A stretch of 64,000 nucleotides of DNA, taken from the NCBI RefSeq assembly GCF_022788635.1, contig NZ_CP076024.1:4441503-4505502 (forward strand). Direction: 5' to 3'. Positions 1 through 8,404 of this stretch are shown piece by piece. The position numbers and the translations under genes are program-made. The DNA comes from Methylobacter sp. S3L5C (GTDB taxonomy: Bacteria > Pseudomonadota > Gammaproteobacteria > Methylococcales > Methylomonadaceae). The notes below the pieces were generated by a model, which did not search any database, was not told the origin of the DNA, and saw only the letters and a program-made list of their open reading frames with translations. Position 1 is the stretch's first letter. Each line of letters opens with the position of its first letter.

Positions 1-263
1 CCAAGTTCGGTCAGAAGGAATGATGCACTCCAGCGATCACTTCCCAACGGCAGCATTGCTACTTCTCGCCATTCGTTTTCCGAGTGGTGACGATAACGTA
101 GCACACAAGATATTCTATCGTGACTATCAGCGAACGCATTCGCCATTACTTCCACGTTCTATCCCAATACCCGCTTGAGTGGGAAGCGCCCGTCATCGAT
201 TTCAGGTTGCACATTTTCTATGACCACACGACGTCTGCCATCGAGTCTTTTCGGAATTTTCAT
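1..263 (-). pseudogene. glgE: GlgE-like maltosyltransferase, 5' end only, early stop
   Basis: The minus-strand frame from the ATG at 263-261 runs off the window. It reads like the N-terminal domain of alpha-1,4-glucan:maltose-1-phosphate maltosyltransferase (GlgE, DUF3416 region): an R-V-V-I-E-N-V stretch at residues 12-18, a D-G-R-F-P-x-K-R stretch near residue 27, then F-A-D-S-H-D and L-R-Y-R-H-H further on. Codon 35 is an in-frame TAG (161-159), and the same frame continues with family-like sequence beyond it, so the gene appears inactivated by a nonsense change. Its ATG overlaps the glgB stop codon by four bases, which is typical of a translationally coupled glycogen operon. Only the first 87 codons are visible. 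The family assignment is from remembered conservation and was not searched. Confidence 0.6.
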
Positions 264-685
264 AATCCACTTCCCTGCTTAAAGAACAACACACCGAGTG
301 GCGGTAACCGAAGCATTACTGAGTGATACATTTCACCGATAGAGACAAGGTCAGCCTCAACACCGCCAAAATTGCCTACGCCACTGCCGCCATAGAGTTC
401 AGTGTCACTGTTCAGTACTTCAAACCAGTAGCCGCCTTCGGGCACGCCGACCAGGTAATTCTCGCGGACGACAGGCGTAAAATTACACACCACCAATAGC
501 GTATCGTCAGGATTGTGACCACGGCGCACAAAACTGATCACGCTCTTTTCAGTGTAGTTACAATCCATCCATTGAAAGCCGTCGCGACTAAAATCCTGCT
601 GATATAGCGCAGGTTCAACCCGGTAAAAGCTATTCAAATCCTCGACCCAGCGTTTTAGTCCCGAGTGTCTGGACGAATACAAGGC
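260..685 (-). pseudogene. glgB: glgB 3' part (C-terminal domain), separated by IS copy 1
   Basis: This is the C-terminal part of the 1,4-alpha-glucan branching enzyme. It starts inside the 5-bp target duplication (681-685) and ends with a TGA at 262-260. It carries the typical all-beta C-terminal amylase domain, including V-V-C-N-F-T-P and a Y-L-V-G-V-P-x-G-G-Y-W-F-E-V-L-N-S-D stretch. Joining the 5' part at 3881-2365 to position 680 gives an uninterrupted frame of 646 codons (645 residues), in the normal size range for GlgB. On its own the fragment lacks the catalytic barrel and should be non-functional. Confidence 0.88.
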
Positions 686-747
686 CCCCCTGCGTCAGAA
701 TAGTTGTCGCCTCAACTTTTAAGAAAAAATAAAATTTGAGAGTAGAA

Positions 748-1248
748 ATGAAAAAATATAAAAGGTATTCAGTAGGCTTCAGAGAGCAGGCCCTGGTAAA
801 AGTATACAATCGTAGTAATGACCAATCAGTTCAGTCCGTCGCAAACGAATTGAATATCCATTTAACAACCTTGAAGGCTTGGATGAAACAGAAGGAACAG
901 GACGTCAAACTTGCACCGCTAAAATCAAAGCGTCCCGAAGATTGGAGCTCTGAAGAACGCTTTACTGCTTTACAAAAAACCTATAATTTGATCGGTGAAG
1001 ACTTAAATGCCTGGTGTCGTGAACGCGGCGTTTTTATTCATCAGTTGGAACAATGGAAAGCTGATTTCTGCCGCCAGGATGACTTAGTAGACAAGCGTGA
1101 AGAAGCGCGGGTCCTGCGTATATTGAAAGAAGAAGTCCAAAGCCTTGAGCGCAATTTATTGCGTAAAGACAAAGCCTTAGCAGAAGCCGCAGCGCTGTTG
1201 GTACTGCAAAAAAAGTTCCGGGCGCTCTTGGGGGGAGAGGTCGAATGA
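748..1248 (+). CDS. IS transposase OrfA (HTH protein), copy 1
   Basis: This 166-residue protein has a helix-turn-helix in its N-terminal part (F-R-E-Q-A-L-V-K-V-Y followed by S-V-A-N-E-L-N-I-H-L-T-T-L-K-A-W) and a leucine-rich coiled coil near the C-terminus, as expected for the DNA-binding OrfA of IS3-like elements. I prefer the ATG at 748, preceded by GAGAG, over the upstream TTG at 736. Near the end the frame reads A-AAA-AAG at 1209-1215, the canonical -1 slippage heptamer. The -1 frame stays open from there into OrfB, so an OrfAB fusion of about 512 residues is possible. OrfA stop and OrfB start also overlap as ATGA. Confidence 0.88.
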   Translation: MKKYKRYSVGFREQALVKVYNRSNDQSVQSVANELNIHLTTLKAWMKQKEQDVKLAPLKSKRPEDWSSEERFTALQKTYNLIGEDLNAWCRERGVFIHQLEQWKADFCRQDDLVDKREEARVLRILKEEVQSLERNLLRKDKALAEAAALLVLQKKFRALLGGEVE

Positions 1249-2273
1249 CTGGCCACGAAGAGCGCGAACAAGTGATTGCTTTACTTAATGAATCAGTAAC
1301 TGCGGGAGCACGTCAAGCTAAAGCCTGTGAAGTATTAGGACTTAGTGAGCGTACCTTACAACGCTGGCAGACAGGTGAGACGATTCACTGCGATCAACGC
1401 CCCTTGCGTGACTATCAACCGCCACACAAACTAACAGCAATCGAGCGTGCCGAGGTGCTGATCGTCGCTAATTCAGATGAATTTGGTCATCTGCCACCGA
1501 GTCAGATCGTGCCACGACTGGCCGACCAAGGTAGCTATCTGGCGTCTGAGTCGACCTTCTATCGCATCCTGCGCGAGGAAAAACAGCTTACCCATCGGCG
1601 TAGCGAACGTCCGGCTCAAACACGAACAAAGCCACGCGCGGCATGTGCTACAGCACCTAATCAACTGTACAGTTGGGACATTACTTATCTGCCATCACTG
1701 ATCCGTGGACAGTTTTTCTATCTGTATCTATTTGTTGATATTTTCAGCCGAAAGATCGTCGGTTGGCAGGTGTATGAAGAAGAAAACAGCGCCTTGGCTG
1801 GCGAATTGTTACGTGATCTCTGTCATCGTGAAGGGATACAGGCAGAACAGCTTATCCTGCATTCTGACAACGGCAGTCCGATGAAGGGATCGACTATGCT
1901 GGCGACCTTGCAACAACTGGGTGTCATGCCTTCGTTTAGTCGGCCATCGGTTAGCAACGATAATCCGTACTCAGAATCGTTGTTTAAGACCTTGAAATAT
2001 CGTCCTAACTATCCGCTAAAGCCGTTCGCCGATGTTACGGAAGCGCGTCAGTGGGTCACAAGCTTAGTGGAATGGTACAACCATGAGCATCGTCACAGCG
2101 CTATTCGGTTTATTACTCCAGCGCAACGCCATGAAGGCTTGGACGACAAGCTTCTGGATAACCGTAAAGTCGTCTACGAAGCAGCACGTGCTAAACATCC
2201 GCAACGCTGGACTGGAAGTTCCCGTAATTGGGAAAAAATCCAGACAGCCCACCTTAACCCAGACAAGGTCTAA
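1245..2273 (+). CDS. IS transposase OrfB (integrase-core), copy 1
   Basis: This 342-residue protein has an N-terminal HTH (C-E-V-L-G-L-S-E-R-T-L-Q-R-W) and a retroviral integrase (rve) core. DDE residues are visible at W-D-I-T-Y-L, H-S-D-N-G-S-P-M-K-G and N-P-Y-S-E-S-L-F-K-T-L-K. It catalyses strand transfer of the element together with OrfA. The ATG overlaps the OrfA stop by four bases and is preceded by the purine-rich GGGGGGAGAGG, so it could be translated by coupling as well as by -1 frameshifting. There are no stops or frameshifts, and the identical copies suggest the element is active. Confidence 0.92.
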   Translation: MTGHEEREQVIALLNESVTAGARQAKACEVLGLSERTLQRWQTGETIHCDQRPLRDYQPPHKLTAIERAEVLIVANSDEFGHLPPSQIVPRLADQGSYLASESTFYRILREEKQLTHRRSERPAQTRTKPRAACATAPNQLYSWDITYLPSLIRGQFFYLYLFVDIFSRKIVGWQVYEEENSALAGELLRDLCHREGIQAEQLILHSDNGSPMKGSTMLATLQQLGVMPSFSRPSVSNDNPYSESLFKTLKYRPNYPLKPFADVTEARQWVTSLVEWYNHEHRHSAIRFITPAQRHEGLDDKLLDNRKVVYEAARAKHPQRWTGSSRNWEKIQTAHLNPDKV

Positions 2274-2364
2274 ACAAAAAAATGCTACCAAGGAAGTGAT
2301 TATTTAGAAAACAAACCAGAGTAAGATTTAACCGTCGAGGCGACAACTACATTGACAATTACCG

Positions 2365-3881
2365 AAGGCCTCCCAGTCCAGAGCTGCTTCGTGCTGCCAC
2401 TCTGCTTTTTGTCCGAATTCGCAGCCCATGAATAACAATTTCTTACCGGGATGGCCCCACATATAACCATAGAGCAAGCGCAGATTGGCAAACTGTTGCC
2501 ATTCATCACCGGGCATTTTTTCAAGCAGCGAACGCTTGCCGTAGACCACTTCATCATGGGACAAAGCCAGCACGAAGTTTTCCGAGAACGCATACCATAT
2601 GCTGAAAATAAGCTGGGCATGATGAAATTTCCGGTTCAGTGGATCTTCTGAAAAATAGCTCAGCGTGTCATGCATCCAGCCCATATTCCACTTCAGACCA
2701 AAGCCCAGTCCACCTTGATTAACAGGACGGGAGACCATAGGCCAAGACGTTGATTCTTCGGCAAAAGTCTGGGTATCGGGATAATCACGATAGATAGCCT
2801 CGTTTAGATTGTGCAGGAAGGTAATCGCATCCAGGTTCTCGCGGCCGCCCAAGCTGTTTGGAATCCATTGATCTTCCTTGCGCCCATAATCCAGATAAAG
2901 CATCGCCGTCACTGCGTCGATGCGTAGTCCGTCAATATGATATTTATCCAGCCAGTACAACGCACTACTGGTCAGAAAAGCGCGCACCTCGTTTCGGCCA
3001 TAATTGAACAGCAAACTATGCCAGTCCGGTTGAAAGCCTTGGCGTGGGTCAGCGTGCTCGTAGAGAAAAGTGCCATCAAAATGACCAAGGCCATGCGCGT
3101 CATCCGGGAAATGTGCCGGAACCCAGTCCAGAATCACACCTATACCTTGCTGATGTAGGGTTTCGATCAAAAACATGAAATCCTGTGGCGTACCGTAACG
3201 TGCTGTGGGCGCGAAAAAACCGGTGGTTTCATAGCCCCAGGAGCCATAAAAGGGATGCTCTGTGACCGGCATGAACTCAACGTGGGTAAAATTCATTTCT
3301 GCAACGTAACGCGGCAAGTATTCTGCCATCTCGCGATAGGTGAGGGAGCGGTTGCCATCTTCAGGAACTCTGCGCCAAGAGCCCAGATGCACTTCGTAAA
3401 TCGAGCAGGGTGAACTGAGCCGATTTTTTTCACCACGCTGCGTCATCCAGTCCTTATCGTTCCAGGAATAATCAAGTTTCCATACACGGGACGCCGTTAA
3501 TGGCGGCAACTCCCCGTAGAATGCAAAGGGATCGGCTTTGTCGGCGGTGTTTCCGTCGCGGGCAACGATGCGGTATTTATACAACGCCCCTGAGCTGACC
3601 TCGGCCACAAAGCCTTCCCAAATCCCCGATTCGTCGCTGCGCAGTTGTAAGGCATTCGTGACTGAATCCCAGTGATTGAAGTCACCGATGACCGAAACCG
3701 CAGCAGCATTGGGTGCCCATACAGAAAAGTGAGTGCCTGTTACGCCATTGACGTTAATAAGATGCGCCCCCAATTTTTCATACAGACGAAAATCGTTGCC
3801 TTGTTTAAACAAAAAAATATCGAGATCCGTTAGTAGTCCGCTTGCGGAGTGTGCGATTTGAGGATTTGTTAAGGTGGACAT
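2365..3881 (-). pseudogene. glgB: glgB 5' part (branching enzyme N-terminus and catalytic barrel)
   Basis: Glycogen branching enzyme makes alpha-1,6 branches in the cytoplasm. This part holds the CBM48 N-terminal domain (F-S-V-W-A-P-N-A, then V-I-G-D-F-N-H-W near residue 65) and the GH13 barrel. The nucleophile region is [15 protein letters not shown], the acid/base region is F-A-E-E-S-T-S-W-P, and the third carboxylate lies in [12 protein letters not shown]. The frame continues about 12 codons into the IS before a stop. The break is after D-W-E-A, and the sequence resumes at position 680. Start: ATG at 3881. The truncated product lacks the C-terminal domain. Confidence 0.9.
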
Positions 3882-4373
3882 TGGTTAGCCTTCATTGTTT
3901 AGTTTTTTTCGGATTCAACTTTTAAGACCCGAACGATTAGCATAGACATGTTGAGCTTCTGTGGTTGCGGACAGCTCCTCCTCTTGTTGCCGCCTACGAA
4001 GACTCACTTTCGCTTTGGTAACCGATTGGCCCCCGCTTGCTTCAGATTCCTAATTAGCCCTCAATCACCGCGCTTCCCTGTTGGGTAGCTATCCAGAGTT
4101 TCTTTGGACACTCTTGCCTTCACCTATATTCTTCATTCTCACACAGGAGGGCAAGGCAATGGCTGGACTTCCACCAGTTAGTTGACTACCATGCCAGTCG
4201 CACCATGATATTCAGAGAACGGTGGGACCATAAGCAACGACCTTAAGATTTTTTCGATAATATAATTTTGGCAATTCTTAATCAATTACCCCCACGCTTT
4301 TTAGTTTGTCGTCTATTTTGTTAAGCTAGCCCGATAGTCCGACTGGCGATCTTATCGACGGATCCATGGGCGA
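3882..4373. other. Intergenic region upstream of glgB
   Basis: No convincing gene is seen in about 490 bp. The 3955-4250 part, read on the minus strand, has the look of structured non-coding RNA. It is GC-richer than its surroundings and resembles the 5' region of a bacterial group II intron, but I cannot confirm this. It may also carry the glgB promoter. Confidence 0.3.
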
Positions 4374-4402
4374 CATGAGAAGCTTAGTCTGTGCTTCTCA
4401 TG
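4374..4402. terminator. Hairpin downstream of the BON-domain gene
   Basis: A perfect 10-bp stem, CATGAGAAGC pairing with GCTTCTCATG, has a 9-nt loop. A T-rich stretch follows on the plus-strand side. It sits immediately 3' of the minus-strand lipoprotein gene, so it may act in either direction. Confidence 0.55.
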
Positions 4403-4414
4403 AGGTTTTCTTCT

Positions 4415-4729
4415 TTATTTAAGACGCATGTCATTCTTGACCGAACTCACGCCAGGGATACTGCGTGTGAGTTCGAGTGCTTTATTGATGGCCACACGGG
4501 ATGTTACAAAGCCGCTTAATTGAACCACGCCCTTGAAGGTTTCAACGTTAATTTCGGCAGCGCTCAAGATAGGATCTGCCAGGATGGCCGTTTTTACCCG
4601 GGTGGTGATAACTGAGTCGTCTACATACTCACCGGTGCCTTCTTGCTTTTGTATCGATGCACAACCTGAGGCAGACAGTAAGGTCAGTGCCAAAAAAAAT
4701 GCAGAACAAAATTTAATTAGATGTTTCAT
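4415..4729 (-). CDS. BON-domain lipoprotein
   Basis: This 104-residue precursor has a lipoprotein signal: a basic start, a hydrophobic stretch and a lipobox ending S-A-S-G-C at about residue 23. One BON domain follows at about residues 38-103 (D-D-S-V-I-T-T-R-V-K-T-A, later V-V-Q-L-S-G-F-V and V-K-N-D-M). BON domains are thought to contact membranes or periplasmic surfaces, and similar single-BON lipoproteins belong to the OsmY-like envelope stress group. It is probably anchored in the outer or inner membrane facing the periplasm. It stands alone, with a hairpin 12 bp downstream. The precise role is unknown. Confidence 0.85.
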   Translation of the reverse strand: MKHLIKFCSAFFLALTLLSASGCASIQKQEGTGEYVDDSVITTRVKTAILADPILSAAEINVETFKGVVQLSGFVTSRVAINKALELTRSIPGVSSVKNDMRLK

Positions 4730-4895
4730 GGGTAAATTTCCAGTAATACATTAAGAAAATAAGAAAGATTTGTATAACTAAATCGGGACTAGGGTTATTT
4801 TTAGCTTTGAGCATATTTTAAGCATAAAACGGGAGGGAGTATGTACGGTGCCGCACACAGGGAACTGATGTATCAAAACTTCTCCGGACACAAAG

Positions 4896-4949
4896 TTAAG
4901 TAGTTTTTAGCTGTATTTCGTAGTCCACTGGCGACAAATAGTTATTCAT
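4896..4949 (-). pseudogene. C-terminal scrap of an IS3-type transposase
   Basis: Seventeen minus-strand codons read N-N-Y-L-S-P-V-D-Y-E, the usual extreme C-terminus of many IS3-family OrfB proteins, and end at a TAA. The flanking TTAACTTTGTGTCCGG resembles an IS end. Nothing else of the element is left. Confidence 0.5.
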
Positions 4950-4967
4950 ACGATCACCACCTACTTG

Positions 4968-5246
4968 ATGTCATTGCAAGAGACCACTGCGCTGGTGTGC
5001 CAGTTGAAGCGCATGCTGCGAAGTTGGGCGCACTACTTTCAAGTAGAGACGGTCAATCACGCATATCGTGCGCTCAAAAATTACGCTGCGGCGCGATTGT
5101 ATAGGTGGTTGCGCAACTAGTATAAAGTTAGGCGGCGTGCGGACGGAAGCTATCCACCTTCGTACCGTTACGGGACTTTGGGTCTTGTGCGCCTGCATGG
5201 CACTATTTCATTCGCGCATATACTCTTCAATACCGGTAGTCGATAG
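4968..5246 (+). pseudogene. Group II intron maturase, C-terminal remnant
   Basis: The plus frame reads L-R-S-W-A-H-Y-F, then A-Y-R-A-L-K-N-Y, then R-L-Y-R-W-L-R, and after an in-frame TAG, V-R-R-R-A-D-G-S-Y and G-L-V-R-L-H-G. This series matches the maturase/DNA-binding tail of group II intron reverse transcriptases. The reverse transcriptase domain is missing and there is an internal stop, so this is a dead remnant. No clear domain V hairpin was found next to it. Confidence 0.65.
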
Positions 5247-5365
5247 CATCGCTAAGTGGATGTGTTCCGGTACGCACCAGAAGCAATAGGTGGTAGTGGG
5301 TGAAATCTGTAATTTTCAATATACTTGAAGTTATGACATTTCGATTAAAACCCATAATATTGACC

Positions 5366-5622
5366 ATGACCTGTTATCAACAAGTTACCTGTCGCCAGTG
5401 TAACAGCAACCATATTTCGTCAGCCGGATATAATGCGCACGGTGAACAACGTTACCGTTGCCGAGAGCCAGATTGCCCAACTAAAACCTTTATGCTGAAA
5501 TATCGTTACCGAGCCTGCGAGCCAGGAATAAAGAAGCGGGTGATTGATATGGCAATCAATGGCAGTGGTATTCGTGATACGGGTCGTGTGCTAAAAATCG
5601 ATAAGAATACGGTTATTAACAC
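5366..5622 (+). pseudogene. IS1-type transposase, N-terminal part (InsA-like)
   Basis: The frame encodes a zinc-finger-like N-terminus (C-R-Q-C-N-S-N-H, later Y-R-C-R-E-P-D-C) and the InsA-type HTH region (I-R-D-T-G-R-V-L-K-I-D-K-N-T-V-I-N-T). It is cut after N-T by the IS4-type insertion. Joined to 7069-7570 it gives one continuous frame of 252 residues with no frameshift, so this IS1 relative used a single-frame transposase. Confidence 0.8.
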
Positions 5623-7062
5623 CAATACCTTCGCCAATTGACATGAGTAATTTATAGATGTCGGAGGAAGGAAAAAGGTCAGAGAAGGTAGAATACCGCT
5701 TCTAACAGAGCATTCGCACCCAAACTGACCATGAATGAAATCATAGCAATACTAAACACCGCACCGTGAGTCCACACTTAAAAGCCCGCACGCTAAAGTA
5801 GTTGACCCTGCTTATTGAAGCCATGCTGTCAATGACGGGGCGAGTAACCATGCTGAGTTTGTCGCGTTGGACTGAAAAGGGTGGCAGCTATCGGACGGTA
5901 CAGCGTTTTTTAAAGAAAAAATAGCGTGGTCGGCGTTACGTTGGCAACTCATAAAGCAACATACACAGGAAACTAAAGGTATATGGTTGCTGATTGGGGA
6001 TGAGGTCATGGTGACCAAATCAGGGAAAGAAACGCATGGCTTAGGGGTTTTTTTTCTTCGATTTACAACAAGCCATTGCCTGAGCTGTGTTTTTTAAACC
6101 TGTCATTGTTATCTGTCGAAACGCGTACGGCTTACCCTTTAATCACCGAACAGCTGGTGCGCGGCGATGTTCAAGCCAGTGCGCCCAAGGCCGTTATACC
6201 AAAAAACTCGAAACCTGGCAGGCCTAAGGGTAGTGTTAACAAAAATCGGAAAGTTGTTAAACTATCGTCTTTTCAACGACAGTTGCAAGCCTGTATTAAT
6301 GCGGCATTAACGCTGATAGGGTTGAATTTGGGAATCGTCTATTTTGTTTACGATGGCGCGCTGGGCAACAATGCAGGCCTACAAACCGTTATACAAACGG
6401 GGCTACACCTTATTTGCAAGCTACGCCATGATTCAACGCTTTACTTGCCCTACTCGGGCGAGTATTCAGGAAAAGGTAAGCCGCGTAAATACGGTGAAAA
6501 ACTAACACTGGAAACATTAACGGACGCGCATCGGAAATCCGAGGCCGTGGAAAAAGGCATTCAAACGTGTATCTATCAGGTGCACGTTTGGCACAAAAAC
6601 TTTCCTGAATTGCTCAATGTCGCCATCATTGTAAAGACCAACCTAAAAACAGGACGGATCGCAAAGGTACTGTTGTTTAGTGATGACCTAAAGCTTGCCA
6701 GTGAAAAATTGATCAGCTACTACGCTTTGCGGTTTCAAATCGAGTTTAACTTCCGCGATGCCAAGCAATATTGGGGGTTGGAAGATTTTATGAATGTCAA
6801 AGAAACGCAAGTCAATAATGCGGCTAACTTCTCCTTGTTCATGGTCACTTTTTCACCGCTTTTATCGGCAAAAATAGAGGGAACCAACAAGGGCAGTATG
6901 CTGGATTTAAAAACCATCTTCAGAGCCCGAAAATACACGCAGCGGATTATTAATTCGTTGGACAAAAATGATGACACATTTTTAATCGACGACCGTATCT
7001 TCCAAGCCGCAGAAATTGGCAGGATTCATGCAAGAGCTGCTTAAATTTTGGCGAATGTACTG
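5623..7062 (+). mobile_element. IS4-type element, decayed, inside the IS1-type element
   Basis: The 1440-bp element has ends CAATACCTTCGCCAA and (inward from the right) CAGTACATTCGCCAA. It is flanked by TAACAC direct repeats. It carries one transposase gene with several lesions. A 3' fragment of the same family lies at 40478-40916 and keeps the matching right end. Confidence 0.82.
5731..7044 (+). pseudogene. IS4-family transposase, multiply broken
   Basis: The coding sequence begins at ATG 5731 but needs at least three frameshifts: near 5755, in the A-run near 5920, and in the T-run near 6050. An in-frame TAG also lies near 5799. The intact C-terminal frame from 6076 carries a DDE domain with Y-A-L-R-F-Q-I-E followed by F-N-F-R-D-A-K, which fits the Y-x2-R-x3-E-x6-K signature of IS4-family transposases exactly. 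A second aspartate is seen in V-Y-D-G-A-L-G. With these lesions no full-length transposase could be made. Confidence 0.85.
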
Positions 7063-7570
7063 TAACACGTTGAGAAATAAAGCCGTCAGTCTTGTTCAGG
7101 TTAATCCCAAAATATTTGAGCTGAGTGCCAGCGGCGAACTGAACGTCAGGCTAGAGGACGCAGGTTGTGAGGAAGAACTCGACGAACAGTGGTCTTATGT
7201 CGGAAATAAATCCAACCAACGTTGGCTCTGGCACGCTGTTGACCACGCTACCAACACCGTGCTTGCCTATATGTTCGGCAAGTGTAAGGATGTGGTTTTT
7301 CAAAAACTCAAAGCGTTACTTGAACCATTTGGCATCAAGCGGTACTACACAGATAATTGGGGTGCCTATGAACGCCATCTTGATGCCGATAAGCATGAAA
7401 TTGGTAAGCGCAATACCCAAAAAATAGAACGTAAAAATCTAAACTTTAGGACGTGGATTAAACATCTGGTACGCAAAACAATTTGCTTTTCGAAGCTGGA
7501 ATTGATGCATGATACGGTCATCGGATTATTAATCAATAAAGTTGAGTTTGGACTTGATATTTACATATGA
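7063..7570 (+). pseudogene. IS1-type transposase, C-terminal part (InsB-like DDE)
   Basis: This continues the IS1-type frame after the target duplication. It carries the IS1 catalytic core: D-E-Q-W-S-Y-V-G, W-L-W-H-A-V-D, Y-Y-T-D-N-W-G-A-Y and the following H-x-I/E-G-K-R region. On its own it lacks the N-terminal DNA-binding half. Confidence 0.8.
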
Positions 7571-7684
7571 TTACAGATTTCACCCACTACCAATTTTTGA
7601 TCCATTTCTGATTTAAGTTTCCAGAAAAAAACCCTTTATTCACAATTTCTTACATCCTTGGTAGTGATTATCAATAGTTTCATT

Positions 7685-7957
7685 TTATTGCCCATCCCAT
7701 GATTCAGTGGTTTTAGGAAGCCGGCCAAAGTCATCAACTACCCGAGCTGCATTCGGTGCTGAAGCAGACCATTGCCATAAAACCAGGTTTTGGTTTTTGG
7801 CTGTGCAACCGGGTGCAAAACTTCGGACCAATACCCCCACAATATCAAAGGTGCGTAATCGTTCGGCTAATCGCCATGTCGGCGGTTCAAGCTGTTGAGT
7901 CGCCAAATCTTCCCAAGAGCAGCCCAATTCTTGTGACGAGCTACCCATATTCGCCAC
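7685..7957 (-). pseudogene. RES-domain-like C-terminal fragment
   Basis: This 90-residue minus-strand frame contains P-T-W-R-L-A-E-R-L, G-V-L-V-R-S-F-A and N-L-V-L-W-Q-W, an order that resembles the C-terminal half of RES-domain NAD+ phosphorylase toxins (usually about 150-230 residues). No N-terminal half is found upstream in this frame. Upstream sequence in a second frame (V-A-S-W-R-I-W) suggests a frameshift. No Xre/DUF2384 antitoxin gene is adjacent. I regard it as a decayed toxin relic with modest confidence. Confidence 0.4.
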
Positions 7958-8404
7958 GACGCGACCTTCGTCTCATCAGATTCATCACCGGAAAGCGGTT
8001 AATCAAATCCTATTCCTGAAAGCGGCCGTTCGTCACTGAGTTCAATCGATCCACAGCTGTCATTCGCCCTTAATTTTCGGATGACAGATTGCTCACGAAA
8101 AGCAGCCAGTCCATTTTAGCGAATTAGTTAGCACGATCATGCACAATGTGTATAAGATCCGTTACCAATAGTAAATATGAAAAAACATGCATTTTTGACC
8201 ACTCACAACTTGCCTATACTAATCTGCAAAATAATATCTTGTAAAGTTAACGTTTGTAATATAAGTTAAAAATAAACCTTATTTTACACGGTATAATGGG
8301 ATCTGACAGGTGCGAAGTGAAAAAATGTACACTTCATTTATGTTTTGTATTACTGAATTATTATGTTTTATTTGGTGGTGAATTTCGGTTTACCTATCGA
8401 AACT
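7958..8404. other. Intergenic, no gene seen
   Basis: About 450 bp without a supportable gene. The left third is GC-richer with short repeats of AAAGCGG. The right part (8120-8400) is AT-rich and lies 3' of the exosortase gene. No clear terminator was found. Confidence 0.4.

Larger units (their letters stand above)
686..2364 (+). mobile_element. IS3-like insertion sequence, copy 1 (in glgB)
   Basis: The element is 1679 bp with two overlapping transposase frames. Its ends, CCCCCTGCGTCAGAAT and CAATGTAGTTGTCGCC (read inward), form imperfect inverted repeats sharing AGTTGTCGCCTC. It is flanked by the 5-bp direct repeat AAGGC at 681-685 and 2365-2369. The same 1679-bp element occurs at 10393-12071 and 36725-38403 on the other strand. 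The three copies have identical predicted proteins, and even their incidental frames are identical, so transposition is recent. A retroviral-type integrase domain in ORFB and an HTH in ORFA place it in or near the IS3 family. Confidence 0.92.
5292..7591 (+). mobile_element. IS1-type element interrupted by an IS4-type element
   Basis: A perfect 22-bp inverted repeat, beginning GGTAGTGGGTGAAATC at 5292-5313 and its complement at 7570-7591, bounds an IS1-type transposase gene. The gene is split by another element at 5623-7062, flanked by the 6-bp duplication TAACAC (5617-5622 and 7063-7068). Without the insert the IS1 element would be about 854 bp. I see no convincing target duplication outside the IS1 ends. 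Confidence 0.8.

Noticed and set aside
1041-2291. Several antisense frames inside the 1679-bp IS (also in copies 2 and 3)
   Set aside because: They are identical in all copies only because the DNA is identical. They have no start signals and lie opposite the transposase genes.
3955-4250. Possible group II intron RNA 5' region on the minus strand
   Set aside because: Composition and a few phrases suggest it, but no domain V or boundary could be defined and the maturase remnant at 4968 is on the other strand.
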